From Phenylobacterium soli (lineage in GTDB: Bacteria; Pseudomonadota; Alphaproteobacteria; Caulobacterales; Caulobacteraceae), in the NCBI RefSeq assembly GCF_003254475.1, contig NZ_QFYQ01000002.1, forward strand, positions 62,001 through 126,000: a stretch of DNA of 64,000 bases, given 5' to 3'. The position numbers were made by a program, and so were the translations under genes. The notes beneath the pieces were generated by a model that saw nothing but the letters and a program-made list of their open reading frames with translations, ran no database searches and was not told where the DNA came from. Positions 46,443 through 58,418 of this stretch are shown one piece after another (position 1 is the stretch's first letter; each line of letters starts with the position of its first letter).

Positions 46443-46512
46443 GTGACGCTAGGTCACCGAATGCGTCCGAAACGTCACAATGTGGCAACTTTCGGGCGAA
46501 ATGTGGCAACTT
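46443..46512 (+). promoter_or_regulatory. Operator-like repeats upstream of the TonB receptor
   Basis: The 203-bp gap before the receptor holds GTGAC-gctag-GTCAC (46443-46457), a perfect 5-bp inverted repeat with 5-bp spacer, and two copies of AATGTGGCAACTT at 46479-46491 and 46500-46512. The copies are exactly 21 bp apart, two helical turns, so a protein could bind both on one face. The second also contains TGGC-N7-TTGC-like spacing that does not fit sigma-54 (12 rather than 10 between GG and GC). No iron-box pattern is obvious. Confidence 0.5.
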
Positions 46513-46611
46513 GGCGTTGCTCGCGTTCTGCGTGCATGACAGCTTGCGCGTTCCGCCTCGGGCCATTTTTGCCTTGGAGGCGCACGCATTCAGGCTGGGG
46601 AAACGCTACAC

Positions 46612-49600
46612 ATGACGTTCACTGGGGGATTTTTGCGCGCCTCGCTGCTCGCGTCGGCAGCGACTGCCTGCACGCTGGCTCCGCATTTCGCGCAAGCGCA
46701 GGAAGCCGGCGCTTCGGCGGTGTCGGAGATCGTCGTCACAGGCTCGCGCATCCGGCGGCCCGACTTCGTGTCGCCGCAACCGCTGGACGTCGTGACGTCC
46801 GAGACCATCGATCAGCGCGGCTTCACCAACGTCGCCGACGCGCTCAATGAGCTTCCGTCCATGGGCGTGCCGATCAACCCGGTCGGCGACCAGGGCTCCT
46901 TCGGCACCGGCCGCCAGTACGTCAACCTGTTCAGCCTCGGCACCAACCGCACGCTTACCCTGGTGAACGGCCGCCGCTTCGTGAGCGCCAACGTCGCCTC
47001 GATCTTCACCGGCGCCAGCGCCGGCGCCCAGGTCGACCTCAACGCCATCCCGACCGGCCTGATCGACCGCATCGAGACGGTGCAGGCCGGCGGCTCGGCG
47101 GTCTATGGCTCGGAAGCCATCGCCGGCGTCGTCAACATCATCACCAAGGACCACTACGACGGGGTCGAGTTCGACGGCCAGTACGGGGTCTCCGACCAGG
47201 GGGACGGCGAGGAGTACCGGGCGCGGATCATCGCCGGCCGCAGCTTCATGGACGAGCGGCTGAACGTCTACGGAAGCTATGAGTACAACAAGACCACCGC
47301 CCTGGCGTACACCGACCGGAAGTACACGGCCCAGCAGCTGACCTTCGCCAACAATCCGGCGAACACCGGCGCCAACGACGGCATCCCCGGCAACATCATC
47401 TGGCAAAACCGTCGGGTGCCCGAGACGAACCTCGGCGGCATTCCCTTCCGCACCGGCGGCTCGGCCCTGTCTGGCATCCTGACCATCGTCGACGCCAGCG
47501 GCAACCGCGTGCCGGCGCAGTTCGCGCCCGACGGCACGCTCGTTCCCTATTCCACCGGGACCTTCATCCAGGCGGCCACCGCCTCCGGCGGCAACGGCCT
47601 GAACCTGGCCGAGCTGACCTCGCTGGTCTCGCCGGTGGAGCGCCACGTGGTCTCCGGCTTCGGCACGTTCAGGCTGACCGACCACATCAAGCTGAAGGGC
47701 GAGGGCTTCTACACGCACCTCGAGTCCACCGAGCCCTTCAACCAGCCGATCTTCAACGCCCCGGTCTTCGGCGGCAACTCGGCGTCCCTGCGGATGTCGA
47801 CGTCGAACCCGTTCCTCAGCGCGCAGGCGCGGACGGCGATCCTGAACCAGCCGACGGCGCTGCCGGCGGACACGGCCTCGCCCGGCGACCGGCTCTTCTT
47901 CCTGTCGCGCTCGTCGGTCGATATCGGCCCGAACCGCACCCACACTGTCGGTGAGACCGGCCGCGGCGTGATCGCTCTGGAGGGCGACTTCGACATCGCC
48001 GACCGCCACTTCTACTGGGACGCCTCGGCCAACTACGGCAAGTCGTGGGGCTACTTCGAATCCACGAACATCGATCAGTCGAAGTTCCTGCTGGCCATCG
48101 ACGCGGTCCGGGACGCCAGCGGCGCCATCGTCTGCCGCGACGCGACCGCCCGGGCGGCCGGCTGCGCCCCGCTCAACCTGTTCGGCCAGGGCGCCCCCAG
48201 CGCCGCGGCCCTGAAGTACGTCAACGTCCACTTCCAGAGCGACTACACCATCGAGGAGCGCGACTACCTCGCCAACCTCGGCGGCGACATCGTCAACCTG
48301 CCGGCCGGTCCGCTGAGCGTTCTGGTCGGCGCGGAATGGCGCAAGGAGAGCTCGAGCTTCGAGCCCAACGACCCGCAGCGCAACGGCGTCGGCCGCAGCG
48401 CGGCCATCACCGCCCTCGACGGCTCGTTCACCTCCAAGGAGTGGTACGGCGAAGCGACCCTGCCGGTGTTCGGCAAGGACTTCGGCTTCCTCGGCATGCG
48501 CAGCCTGGAGTTCGACGGCCAGTACCGCCGCGTCGACAACTCGCAGGCCGGCAAGAACAACGCCTGGAGCTATGGGGCCCGCTGGCGTCCGTTCGAGGAT
48601 CTGCTGATCCGCGGCTCGCGCAGCCAGTCGTTCCGCGCCCCGGCCATTACCGAGCTGTTCCTGCCGCAGGCGACCAGCTTCACCTCCGCCACCGATCCCT
48701 GCGACAAGGCCAACATCAACGGCGGTCCCAATCCCGCCGCCCGGAAGGCCAATTGCCAGGCGGCGTTCCAGGCCCTCGGCCTGCCGGCCGGCTACCAGCT
48801 GACCTCGCAGGTCCAGTCGGCGACGGTGCAGGGCACCACCTCCGGCAGCCAGGACCTGAAGAACGAGATCGCGCGCCAGGACACCCTGGGCGTCGTCTAC
48901 CAGCCGCACTTCGTGCACGGCCTGACGTTCAAGTTCGACTGGATGAAGATCGACATCACCCACGCGATCTCGAACTTCACCCTGAGCTCGATCCTGCAGG
49001 TCTGCTACGACTCGCCCTCGGCCCCGGCCGACGCTTGCAGCCGGTTCCAGCGGGGCACCTCGGCCTCGGCCCGCCCGGGCCAGATCCTCGGCGTCGGCGA
49101 GGCCGTGGGCAACGGCACGACCTCCACCGGCCCGCGGACCGGCTTCATCAACGCCGGCTACACCAACTTCGAGGGCTACACCTGGGGCGTGAACTACAAC
49201 CTCGACCTCGGCGACATCCCCGAGGCCAATGGGCTGTGGAACGGCAATCCGGGCACGCTCGAGTTCAGCGTCGATTTCTATCATATCTCCAAGCTCGAGA
49301 CCTCGGTCACGGGCCTGGGCTTCGACCTGAACAACGACAAGGGCGAGATCGGCAACGCCAGCGACCAGTGGCGCGCGCAGGTCAACTACAGCCGCGATCC
49401 GCTGAGCGTCACCTGGACGACCAGCTTCATCGGCCGGTCGCTGTTCAATCGGGACTTCACGTTCGAGACGCGCTACCCGCTGTCGGTGGCGGACTACTAC
49501 CGCAACGACGTGGCGGTGACCTACGACATCACCAGCTTCGCCGGCCATCCCATGGGATTGGACAAGCTCCAGGCCCGGCTGGTGGTGAAGAACGTCTTCA

Positions 49601-49701
49601 ATGCCCCGCCGCCCTACGGCGCGGCGACGTCGGCCAATGGCATCGCGACCTACGACATGATCGGCCGCTACTACGAAGTGGGCCTGAAGGCGCGCTTCTA
49701 G
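46612..49701 (+). CDS. TonB-dependent receptor
   Basis: Outer-membrane gated beta-barrel that imports large substrates using the TonB-ExbBD system. The 1029-residue protein has a signal peptide (MTFTGGFLRASLLASAATAC through AQAQ), a TonB box and plug start SEIVVTGSRIRRPDFVSPQP, the plug domain with VNGRRFVSANVASI and GSAVYGSEAIAGVVNIITKD, and a long barrel ending YDMIGRYYEVGLKARF with a C-terminal Phe. It is in the size class of oligosaccharide or plant-polymer receptors of Caulobacterales. The neighbouring nitronate monooxygenase gives no clear clue to the ligand. GGGGAAA lies about 12 bp before the ATG. Confidence 0.96.
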   Translation: MTFTGGFLRASLLASAATACTLAPHFAQAQEAGASAVSEIVVTGSRIRRPDFVSPQPLDVVTSETIDQRGFTNVADALNELPSMGVPINPVGDQGSFGTGRQYVNLFSLGTNRTLTLVNGRRFVSANVASIFTGASAGAQVDLNAIPTGLIDRIETVQAGGSAVYGSEAIAGVVNIITKDHYDGVEFDGQYGVSDQGDGEEYRARIIAGRSFMDERLNVYGSYEYNKTTALAYTDRKYTAQQLTFANNPANTGANDGIPGNIIWQNRRVPETNLGGIPFRTGGSALSGILTIVDASGNRVPAQFAPDGTLVPYSTGTFIQAATASGGNGLNLAELTSLVSPVERHVVSGFGTFRLTDHIKLKGEGFYTHLESTEPFNQPIFNAPVFGGNSASLRMSTSNPFLSAQARTAILNQPTALPADTASPGDRLFFLSRSSVDIGPNRTHTVGETGRGVIALEGDFDIADRHFYWDASANYGKSWGYFESTNIDQSKFLLAIDAVRDASGAIVCRDATARAAGCAPLNLFGQGAPSAAALKYVNVHFQSDYTIEERDYLANLGGDIVNLPAGPLSVLVGAEWRKESSSFEPNDPQRNGVGRSAAITALDGSFTSKEWYGEATLPVFGKDFGFLGMRSLEFDGQYRRVDNSQAGKNNAWSYGARWRPFEDLLIRGSRSQSFRAPAITELFLPQATSFTSATDPCDKANINGGPNPAARKANCQAAFQALGLPAGYQLTSQVQSATVQGTTSGSQDLKNEIARQDTLGVVYQPHFVHGLTFKFDWMKIDITHAISNFTLSSILQVCYDSPSAPADACSRFQRGTSASARPGQILGVGEAVGNGTTSTGPRTGFINAGYTNFEGYTWGVNYNLDLGDIPEANGLWNGNPGTLEFSVDFYHISKLETSVTGLGFDLNNDKGEIGNASDQWRAQVNYSRDPLSVTWTTSFIGRSLFNRDFTFETRYPLSVADYYRNDVAVTYDITSFAGHPMGLDKLQARLVVKNVFNAPPPYGAATSANGIATYDMIGRYYEVGLKARF

Positions 49702-49751
49702 GGGCGATCGCGCCCGCCTTGGGGGAGGCGGGCGCGATGAGCCGCAAAGAG

Positions 49752-49783
49752 AAAGGGCCGCCGGAGCGATCCGGCGGCCCTTT
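49752..49783. terminator. Bidirectional terminator between TonB receptor and oxidoreductase
   Basis: AAAGGGCCGCCGG and CCGGCGGCCCTTT form a 13-bp stem with a 6-nt AGCGAT loop, with A-run on one side and T-run on the other. It can end both convergent genes. Confidence 0.88.
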
Positions 49784-49804
49784 CGGCTTTCAGTCAGGTC
49801 GGGC

Positions 49805-51845
<2,041 letters not shown>

Positions 51846-52140
51846 CCGGAAGGGCTCGCCTGTGCCGTTTGCGAAGCGGCGGAAGTTAGGCGGGATGGGC
51901 GCAGCTCACAAGATGCGGCGCCGCTGCCCATCCTCCGGCCGCGCCGTTTGGCGGAGCCGGCTTCACATTTGAGGGCGCCGCCGGTGCAACCCCGGGCGCG
52001 GGCTTCGAGTTTGTAGGGCCGAGGTCACGCCGGGCCCGACGTCTCGCTGGGGGGTCTAGACGGCGGACCGCAGGCGCGTCTCGTCAACAACGCGCGGTTC
52101 TGCCCCGACACAGCACGTTTCCGCGCTCGAGGAGAGAGAG

Positions 52141-52977
52141 ATGCTGAACGCCTTCAAGATCGCCATGGTCTCGACCGTCGCGCTCGCGACCGCCGCCCCG
52201 GCCATGGCCCAGTACCAGTACGGCCAGTACCAGTACGGCCAGTACCAGTCCGGCCCCTACCAGCCGACCCCGCAATACCGGGCCGACCAGGAGCGCTACG
52301 AGCAGCAGCGCGAGGAATATCAGCGCCAGCGCGACGCCTATGAGGCGCGCCGCGACGACTACGACCAGAACCGCCAGGGCTATCAGGCGGCGCGCGTCGA
52401 GTACCAGCGCCGGCTCGATGCCTATAACCGCGCCCGCTACGACTACGACCGCCGCTATGGCTACGGCGCCTATGCCCGCCGCTACGGCCCGGCGCCGGTG
52501 TGGAGCGACACCAACTGGGCCTACTACGCCCCGGCGACGCCCTATTACGCCCCGAGCGCGCCCTACTACGGGGCCAACACGGCCTACACCGAGCCGGCGC
52601 CCGTGAAGTGCGACAACTCCACCACCGTCGGCGCGGGCGTGATCGGCGCCATCGCCGGCGCGGTGCTGGGCTCGAACGTCGCGGCGCGCAACGCCAAGAC
52701 GGAGGGCGCGGTCCTCGGCGGCGTGGTCGGCGCTGGCATCGGCGCGGCCGTCGGCCGGGCGCACGACAAGTACAAGTGCGACCACCGCGGCCCGTACTTC
52801 ACCTACCAGGAGACCATCCCCTACCGCGAAGGTCGCTACTACCGCTCGGATCGCTACAGCGAGTACCAGCGGATGGGCTGCCGCCTGGCCAGCGCGCCGG
52901 TGGACTCCTACGGCCAGGACTACCGCTATGTGCGGGTCTGCCCGGATCCGGACGGCCGCTACCGGATCGTCGGCTAG
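52141..52977 (+). CDS. Glycine-zipper envelope protein, Tyr/Arg-rich coiled region
   Basis: The 278-residue product has signal peptide MLNAFKIAMVSTVALATAAP ending AMAQ. It then has a YQYGQ tandem, a long Arg/Glu/Gln/Tyr stretch (RYEQQREEYQRQRDAYEARR) likely coiled coil, a Tyr/Pro/Ala segment, and a glycine-zipper membrane module GAGVIGAIAGAVLGSNVAAR plus VLGGVVGAGIGAAVGRAHDK. A conserved Cys is in KYKCDHRG and RVCPDP is near the end. Glycine-zipper 2TM proteins sit in the outer or inner membrane, with uncertain roles. GAGGAGAGAGAG precedes the ATG. A UUCG-loop terminator follows. Confidence 0.85.
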   Translation: MLNAFKIAMVSTVALATAAPAMAQYQYGQYQYGQYQSGPYQPTPQYRADQERYEQQREEYQRQRDAYEARRDDYDQNRQGYQAARVEYQRRLDAYNRARYDYDRRYGYGAYARRYGPAPVWSDTNWAYYAPATPYYAPSAPYYGANTAYTEPAPVKCDNSTTVGAGVIGAIAGAVLGSNVAARNAKTEGAVLGGVVGAGIGAAVGRAHDKYKCDHRGPYFTYQETIPYREGRYYRSDRYSEYQRMGCRLASAPVDSYGQDYRYVRVCPDPDGRYRIVG

Positions 52978-53002
52978 AGCTGACGCCAACAGGACCTTTG
53001 GG

Positions 53003-53030
53003 AGCCCCTCTTCGGAGGGGCTTCTTTTTG
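53003..53030 (+). terminator. Rho-independent terminator with UUCG tetraloop
   Basis: AGCCCCTC-TTCG-GAGGGGCT forms an 8-bp stem capped by the very stable C(UUCG)G tetraloop, followed by TCTTTTTG. It ends the glycine-zipper gene. Confidence 0.92.
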
Positions 53031-53032
53031 GC

Positions 53033-53950
53033 TCAGCGCTTCTTGGCGAGCGGGTGCTTGGTGGCGACCACCTCGCGCAGCCGGTCGGACGCCACGTGGG
53101 TGTAGATCTGGGTGGTGGCGATGTCGGCGTGGCCGAGCAGCTTCTGGACGACGCGCAGGTCGGCGCCGCCCTCCAACAGGTGGGTTGCGAAGGCGTGCCG
53201 CAGGACGTGCGGGCTGACGCGGGCCGGGTCGACCCCGGCGTCGGCGGCCGCCTCGTCGAGCATCTGGGCGAAGCGGCGGGGCGTCAGGCGGCCGGTCTTG
53301 CCGCGCGAGGCGAACAGCCAGGGATTGGCCTTGTCGCCCTTGGGAAGCAGGGCGGGGCGAACCTCCAGATAGGCCTTCACCGCGGCGCGGGCGGCCTCGT
53401 TCAGCGGCGCGAGGCGTTCCTTGCCGCCCTTGCCCTTGACGATCAGATAGGCCGGATCGCGCGCCAGCGCCGCCAGCGGCAGCGCAGTGAGTTCGGAGAT
53501 CCGCAGGCCCGAGGCGTAGGCGAGCTCGACCATGCAGGCGAGCCTCAGCCCCTGTGCCCCGTCCCGGGCGGCGGCCGCGGCGATCAGGCGGTCCATCTCC
53601 TCGCGGGAGAGCACCTTGGGCAGGGACCGGCCCTTCTTCGGGGCCTCGACCCGGCGGGAGGGGTCGTCCGCGCGCCAGCCCTCGCCCAGCGCGAAGCGGT
53701 AGAACTGGCGTATGGCGGCGCGGCGGCGCGCGGCCGTAGCGGCGGACAGGCCGCGGACGCCGAGGTCGGCGAAATAGGCTTCCACGTCCTCGGCCGAGGC
53801 GTCGGCGAGATCGCGCCCTCGGCCGGCCAGAAAGCCCGCCGCGTCCTGCAGGTCGCGGGAGTAGGCGGCGAGCGTGTTCTTCGCGGCCGCGCGCTCGACC
53901 GACATCATCTCCAGGAAGGCCTCGGCCCAGGACGCGCCCCGGCTGGTCAT
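53033..53950 (-). CDS. xerD: Site-specific tyrosine recombinase XerD
   Basis: Resolves chromosome dimers at dif with XerC at cell division. The 305-residue protein has an N-terminal SAM-like core-binding domain (MSVERAAAKNTLAAYSRDLQ) and a catalytic domain with Arg in YASGLRISELTALPL, the HxxR box SPHVLRHAFATHLLEGGADL, and the tyrosine nucleophile in GHADIATTQIYTHV. The C-terminus SDRLREVVATKHPLAKKR is typical. It starts at ATG 53950, 10 bp after the upstream hypothetical gene's stop. XerD rather than XerC is assigned from the ATTQIYTHV form and tail. Confidence 0.9.
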   Translation of the reverse strand: MTSRGASWAEAFLEMMSVERAAAKNTLAAYSRDLQDAAGFLAGRGRDLADASAEDVEAYFADLGVRGLSAATAARRRAAIRQFYRFALGEGWRADDPSRRVEAPKKGRSLPKVLSREEMDRLIAAAAARDGAQGLRLACMVELAYASGLRISELTALPLAALARDPAYLIVKGKGGKERLAPLNEAARAAVKAYLEVRPALLPKGDKANPWLFASRGKTGRLTPRRFAQMLDEAAADAGVDPARVSPHVLRHAFATHLLEGGADLRVVQKLLGHADIATTQIYTHVASDRLREVVATKHPLAKKR

Positions 53951-53960
53951 GCTGCGCCGG

Positions 53961-55265
53961 TCATTTGAGGCCGAGCAGCCCTTCGAGGGCGAAGGCGCGG
54001 GCGTCGGCCTCCAGCCCCGCGCGGCGCAGGGCGCGGACGATGCGGGCGCGGTCGGCGGGCGCGAGCTCCGACGAGCCCGCCTGGGCGCAGGTCCACAGCG
54101 CCAGGAGCGCCGTCTCGCCGGTCCGCCGCTCGGCCGCGGCGGCTTCGAGCGCCAGGTTGCGGCCGGCCGGCGCCTTGCCCTCGGGCAGGGTGAGCCCGGC
54201 CATGCGCGCGCGCAGCGACGGGCCCAGCGGCTCGGCGAAAGGCTCGGACAGCAATGCGGCGGCGGAGGCGCGGGCGCGCGCCTTGGGGTCCCTGGCGTCG
54301 GCGGCGTCGAGCAGGCGCTCCAGATCGGCGGCGGCGAGCGGCCCGCCGGCGGCGATCGCCTGGACGGCGCCCGCCACGTCCGGCGGCGCGATGGAGACAT
54401 CCCACTTGGGGTCGGCCGGATCGCCCTGCACGAGGGCGGCGGCCACGGCGGGCGCGGGCTTGGCCTGGGAGAGATCGAGGCCGAGGTTGCGGGACAGGGC
54501 GTAGTCGAGGCCGTTGCGCATGCTGGGTGCGCCGGGAGAGCCGACGCCGGCGAGCTTGGCGCCCATCAGCCGGGCGAACACCGGGTCCGGGGCCTGCGAC
54601 TGGGCGAGATCGAAGGAGAGCTGCGCCTGCGGTCCCTGGCCGGCGATGGCCTGGCAATAGGTGCGCAGCCGCACCCAGTAGACATCCTCCCGGCCGGCGG
54701 TCAGGGCCTGCTCGATCTGGCAGGCGCGGGCGTCCTGACCGGCGAGGAGCGCGCTCTCGGCGGCGACGCGGGCCAGGCCGGGGTCGCGGTCGAGGGCCGG
54801 GGCGCGCGCCAGCAGGGCCGCCGCACCTTGCGGATCGCCCTGGGCCATCAGGGCTTGGGCGCGCTGGGCGACGAGGCCGTCGGCCTGAGCCGCGCCGTCG
54901 GGCCCCTGGGCGCCGGTGGCCAGCACCCGGCGGGCGAGCGCGGCGGCGGCCGGCGGCAGCGGTCGCTCGGCCAGGAGCGGCAGCACCGCCTGGACCACCT
55001 GCAGCGAGGTCCCGCGCCAGAGATCGGGCGGCAGGCCCGTGGGCCGGACCGGGGTGGTGAAGGCGTCCGGCGCAGCCAGCGCCGCGACGGCGACCGGCGC
55101 CTCCGGCGGGGCGGGTGCGATATGCGGCGGCTGCGGGGCCGTGGTGACGAGGCCGCTGTCTGGCGGCGGCGGCGCATCCGCCGGCTGGGCCACGGCGGGC
55201 GCGGCGGACAGCACCCAGACGGGCGCCAGGATCACGGCGAGGCGGGAAAGCGGGCGGCGAACCAT
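53961..55265 (-). CDS. Hypothetical Ala-rich exported protein
   Basis: The 434-residue product starts with a predicted signal peptide MVRRPLSRLAVILAPVWVLS through AVAQ, then a Pro-rich linker (PADAPPPPDSGLVTTAPQPP). A long helical repeat-like region follows (LVAQRAQALMAQGDPQGAAA; LARVAAESALLAGQDARACQ), suggesting TPR-like or alpha-solenoid folding. Two cysteines (DARACQIEQ, LRTYCQAIAG) may pair. An ATG 12 bp upstream is an alternative start. The family is not recognised. It lies between aroK (divergent) and xerD (same strand, 10 bp apart), so it may be cotranscribed with xerD. Confidence 0.7.
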   Translation of the reverse strand: MVRRPLSRLAVILAPVWVLSAAPAVAQPADAPPPPDSGLVTTAPQPPHIAPAPPEAPVAVAALAAPDAFTTPVRPTGLPPDLWRGTSLQVVQAVLPLLAERPLPPAAAALARRVLATGAQGPDGAAQADGLVAQRAQALMAQGDPQGAAALLARAPALDRDPGLARVAAESALLAGQDARACQIEQALTAGREDVYWVRLRTYCQAIAGQGPQAQLSFDLAQSQAPDPVFARLMGAKLAGVGSPGAPSMRNGLDYALSRNLGLDLSQAKPAPAVAAALVQGDPADPKWDVSIAPPDVAGAVQAIAAGGPLAAADLERLLDAADARDPKARARASAAALLSEPFAEPLGPSLRARMAGLTLPEGKAPAGRNLALEAAAAERRTGETALLALWTCAQAGSSELAPADRARIVRALRRAGLEADARAFALEGLLGLK

Positions 55266-55333
55266 GTGAGGGAGCATACTTGGCCCGGGAAGTTGGCGCG
55301 AGCGGGGCGGCTCGTGTAAGCGTGAGCGTCTCC

Positions 55334-55882
55334 ATGGACCGATATGAACCGCTTCGCCGCCGCACCATCGCCCTCGTGGGCCTGATGGGGGTCGGCAAGT
55401 CCAGCGTGGGCCGCCGGCTCGCCAGCGCACTCCACCTGCCCTTCCGGGACGCCGACGCCGAGGTCGAGGCCGCGGCCGGCCGCTCGATCTCCGACATCTT
55501 CGCCGAACTCGGCGAACCCGCCTTCCGCGAGGGCGAGCGGCGGGTGATCTCCCGCCTTCTCGAGATGCCGCCTCACGTCCTGGCCACCGGCGGCGGCGCT
55601 TTCATGAACGAGGAGACGCGCAACCTCATCAAGGAGAAGGCGCTCTCGGTGTGGCTGAAGACCGACCTCGATGTCCTGGCGCGCCGCGTCGGGCGCAAGA
55701 ACACCCGGCCGCTGATCGCCGGCAAGGAGCCGCTGGAGGTGCTGAAGGCCCAGGCCGAGGTGCGCTATCCGATCTACGCCCAGGCCGATGTGGTGGTCGA
55801 GACCGGCGACACGCCGCACCACCAGACCGTCGAGCAGGTTATCGAGGCGCTCTCTGCCTATCTCGCGGAGCACGCCGAATGA
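55334..55882 (+). CDS. aroK: Shikimate kinase
   Basis: Phosphorylates shikimate in the aromatic amino-acid pathway. The 182-residue protein has the Walker A loop [14 protein letters not shown] near residue 14, the shikimate-binding [18 protein letters not shown] and GGGAFM, and the adenine-contact [14 protein letters not shown]. The ATG at 55334 ([17 protein letters not shown]) gives the standard length; an upstream TTG (55280) would add 18 residues. It overlaps aroB by 4 bp, so the two are coupled. Confidence 0.96.
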   Translation: MDRYEPLRRRTIALVGLMGVGKSSVGRRLASALHLPFRDADAEVEAAAGRSISDIFAELGEPAFREGERRVISRLLEMPPHVLATGGGAFMNEETRNLIKEKALSVWLKTDLDVLARRVGRKNTRPLIAGKEPLEVLKAQAEVRYPIYAQADVVVETGDTPHHQTVEQVIEALSAYLAEHAE

Positions 55883-56991
55883 TCCGTGTCGTGCCGGTCG
55901 CCCTGGCCGACCATGCCTATGACGTGGTGATCGGGCCCGGCCTGGTCGACGAAGCGGGCGCGCGCATCGCGCCGCTGCTGAAGCGCAAGCGCACGGCCGT
56001 GGTCAGCGACGAGACCGTCTGGGCCCTGCACGGCGCGCGCCTGACCCGGGCGCTGGAGGGCGCCGGGATCGCGGTCTTCCCCGTCGTCGTGCCGCCGGGC
56101 GAGCAGACCAAGAGCTTCGAGGGGCTGGCCGACCTGTTGGACCGGCTGCTGGCCCTGGAGCTCGACCGCAGCGACGTGATCGTCGCCTTCGGCGGCGGGG
56201 TGGTCGGCGACCTCACCGGCTTCGCCGCGGCCATCTACAAGCGCGGCGTCGACTTCGTGCAGATCCCCACAACGCTGCTGGCGCAGGTGGATTCCTCGGT
56301 CGGCGGCAAGACCGCCATCGACACACCACGCGGCAAGAACCTGGTCGGCGCCTTCCACCAGCCGAAGCTGGTGCTGGCCGATCTCGACGTGCTTTCGAGC
56401 CTGCCCGAGCGCGAGATGCGCGCCGGCTACGCGGAGGTCATCAAGTACGGCCTGCTGGGCGACTTCACATTCTTCGAGTGGCTGGAGACCAACGGGGCCA
56501 AGGTGCTGGCGCGCGAGCCGCAGGCCCTCGCCCACGCCGTCGCGCGTTCCGTGGAAATGAAGGCCGAGATCGTCGCCGAGGACGAGAAGGAGAAGGGTGT
56601 CCGGGCGCTGCTCAACCTCGGCCACACCTTCGGCCATGCGCTGGAGGCCGAGACCGGCTATGGCGCGGCCCTGCTGCATGGCGAGGCGGTGGCCGCCGGC
56701 CAGGCGATCGCCTTCCGCTTCTCGGCCGCGCGCGGCCTCTGCGAGGCCCAGGACGCGGCCCGCGCCGAACGCGCCATCGCCGCCGCCGGCCTGCCGACGC
56801 GGCTCGGGGAGGTGACCGGCCATCCGTTCAACGCCGCGGCCCTCGTGCGCCACATGGTGCAGGACAAGAAGGCCGAGGGCGGCCGGCTGACCTTCATCCT
56901 CGCCCGCCGCCTCGGCGAGACCTTCGTGGCCAAGGACGTGGACGAGGGAACCGTGCGCGACTTCCTGCTGGCCGAGGGAGCCCTGCCATGA
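55879..56991 (+). CDS. aroB: 3-Dehydroquinate synthase
   Basis: Second step of the shikimate pathway, NAD- and zinc-dependent conversion of DAHP to dehydroquinate. The 370-residue protein has the NAD-binding [38 protein letters not shown] (carbaphosphonate-binding), and zinc ligands in [14 protein letters not shown] and HGEAVAAGQ. The ATG overlaps the aroK stop (ATGA), and the stop overlaps the start of the following gene (ATGA), showing three genes in one coupled unit. Confidence 0.97.
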   Translation: MIRVVPVALADHAYDVVIGPGLVDEAGARIAPLLKRKRTAVVSDETVWALHGARLTRALEGAGIAVFPVVVPPGEQTKSFEGLADLLDRLLALELDRSDVIVAFGGGVVGDLTGFAAAIYKRGVDFVQIPTTLLAQVDSSVGGKTAIDTPRGKNLVGAFHQPKLVLADLDVLSSLPEREMRAGYAEVIKYGLLGDFTFFEWLETNGAKVLAREPQALAHAVARSVEMKAEIVAEDEKEKGVRALLNLGHTFGHALEAETGYGAALLHGEAVAAGQAIAFRFSAARGLCEAQDAARAERAIAAAGLPTRLGEVTGHPFNAAALVRHMVQDKKAEGGRLTFILARRLGETFVAKDVDEGTVRDFLLAEGALP

Positions 56992-58265
56992 CCGCCATGC
57001 TGGCCCTCGCGCCGATCGTCTTCGGCCTCCTGGCCGTGTCCGCCCTCTTCTCGGCCGCCGAGACCTCGATGACCGGGGCCAGCCGCGCGCGCATGCACCA
57101 GCTGGAGCGCGAGGGCGACCGGGCCGCCCGGCGGGTCAACAAGCTGCTGGCCGACCAGGAGACGATGATCGGCTCGGTGCTGCTGGGCAACAACCTGATC
57201 AACATCCTGTCGTCGGCCCTGGCGACCCAGGTCCTGACCCGCTCCATCCCTGGCGCGCTCGGCGTGGCGATCGCCACGGCGGTGATGACCGTGCTGGTGC
57301 TGGTGTTCGCCGAGGTGCTGCCGAAGACCCTGGCCATCCTGCGCTCGGACGACGTGGCCCGCTTCCTGTCCTGGCCCACCATCGTGGTGGTGCGCGCCTT
57401 CGGCCCGGTGATCTATGCGATCCAGTGGGTGATCCGTAAGACCCTCGGCCTGTTCGGCTTCAAGATGTCCATGGAGATGGACGTCCTGGCCGCCCACGAG
57501 GAGATCCGCGGTGCGGTGGAGTACCACCACTCCGAAGGTCTGGTGGAAAGCCGCGACCGCTGGATGCTGGGCGGCGTGCTGGACCTGGCGCAGCTCGACG
57601 TCAGCGAGGTGATGGTCCACCGCAAGTCGATCGACATGCTGGACGCCGGCCTCGCGCCGAAGGCCCTGATCGACGCCGCCCTGGAGAGCCAGCACACCCG
57701 CCTGCCCCTCTATCGCGAGAATTCCGAGAACATCGTCGGGGTCCTGCACGTGAAGGACCTGCTGCAGGCGATGGCCGACGCCGGCGGCGACATGGAGAAA
57801 ATCCAGATCGACGCGATCCTGCGCGAGCCGTGGTTCGTGCCGGAGACCACGAGCCTGAAGGACCAGCTCGCCGCTTTCTTGAAGCGCAAGACCCACTTCG
57901 CCCTTGTGGTGGACGAGTACGGCGCCCTGCAGGGCCTGGTGACCCTGGAGGACATCCTCGAGGAGATCGTCGGCGAGATCGAGGACGAGTACGACGTCGA
58001 CGTCTCCGGCGTGAAGGCGGGCCCCGACGGCTCGGTGTCGGTGGACGGGGCGGTGACCATCCGCGAGCTGAACCGGGCCATGAACTGGGACCTGCCGGAC
58101 GACGAGGCGGTGACGGTGGCCGGACTGCTGATCGCCGAGGCCCAGACGATCCCCGAGGTCGGCCAGACCTTCGGCGTCTACGGCCACCGATTCACCGTCG
58201 TGGCCCGCAAGGGCAACCAGATCACCCGCCTGGAAATCGCCCCCGCCGCCAAGCCTGTGGACTGA
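56988..58265 (+). CDS. HlyC/CorC-family membrane protein (CNNM/DUF21-CBS)
   Basis: Inner-membrane protein of the CorC/CNNM type, implicated in magnesium or cobalt efflux or regulation. The 425-residue protein has an N-terminal DUF21 domain of about three to four helices ([40 protein letters not shown]), two CBS domains ([40 protein letters not shown] with [20 protein letters not shown]) and a C-terminal CorC_HlyC domain ([20 protein letters not shown]). The ATG overlaps the aroB stop by 4 bp. In alphaproteobacteria this gene commonly follows aroKB. Confidence 0.94.
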   Translation: MTAMLALAPIVFGLLAVSALFSAAETSMTGASRARMHQLEREGDRAARRVNKLLADQETMIGSVLLGNNLINILSSALATQVLTRSIPGALGVAIATAVMTVLVLVFAEVLPKTLAILRSDDVARFLSWPTIVVVRAFGPVIYAIQWVIRKTLGLFGFKMSMEMDVLAAHEEIRGAVEYHHSEGLVESRDRWMLGGVLDLAQLDVSEVMVHRKSIDMLDAGLAPKALIDAALESQHTRLPLYRENSENIVGVLHVKDLLQAMADAGGDMEKIQIDAILREPWFVPETTSLKDQLAAFLKRKTHFALVVDEYGALQGLVTLEDILEEIVGEIEDEYDVDVSGVKAGPDGSVSVDGAVTIRELNRAMNWDLPDDEAVTVAGLLIAEAQTIPEVGQTFGVYGHRFTVVARKGNQITRLEIAPAAKPVD

Positions 58266-58418
58266 TCGCGCCGGCGAAGGAACTTAGCTTTTCATTGGCG
58301 CGTTGAGCTAGGCTTGCGTCGGTTGGGGGATGTCCCGTCGAACCGGCCGTGCAGACTGCGACGGAGACACTCCGCCGGTCCGCATCGCCAGGCGCAAGGG
58401 GGCAGACGAGGAGGAGCC

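Noticed and set aside
46479..46495. Sigma-54-like TGGCAACTTTCGGGC before the TonB receptor
   Set aside because: GG-N10-GC spacing fits but the -12 element (CGGGC) is poor, and the sequence is one of two equal repeats, better explained as an operator.
46606..49548. Long minus-strand frame opposite the TonB receptor
   Set aside because: Antisense shadow; the receptor carries signal peptide, plug and barrel end.
51846..52140. Hidden gene in the 295-bp gap between accA and the glycine-zipper gene
   Set aside because: No frame with a ribosome-binding site or protein-like composition was found on either strand.
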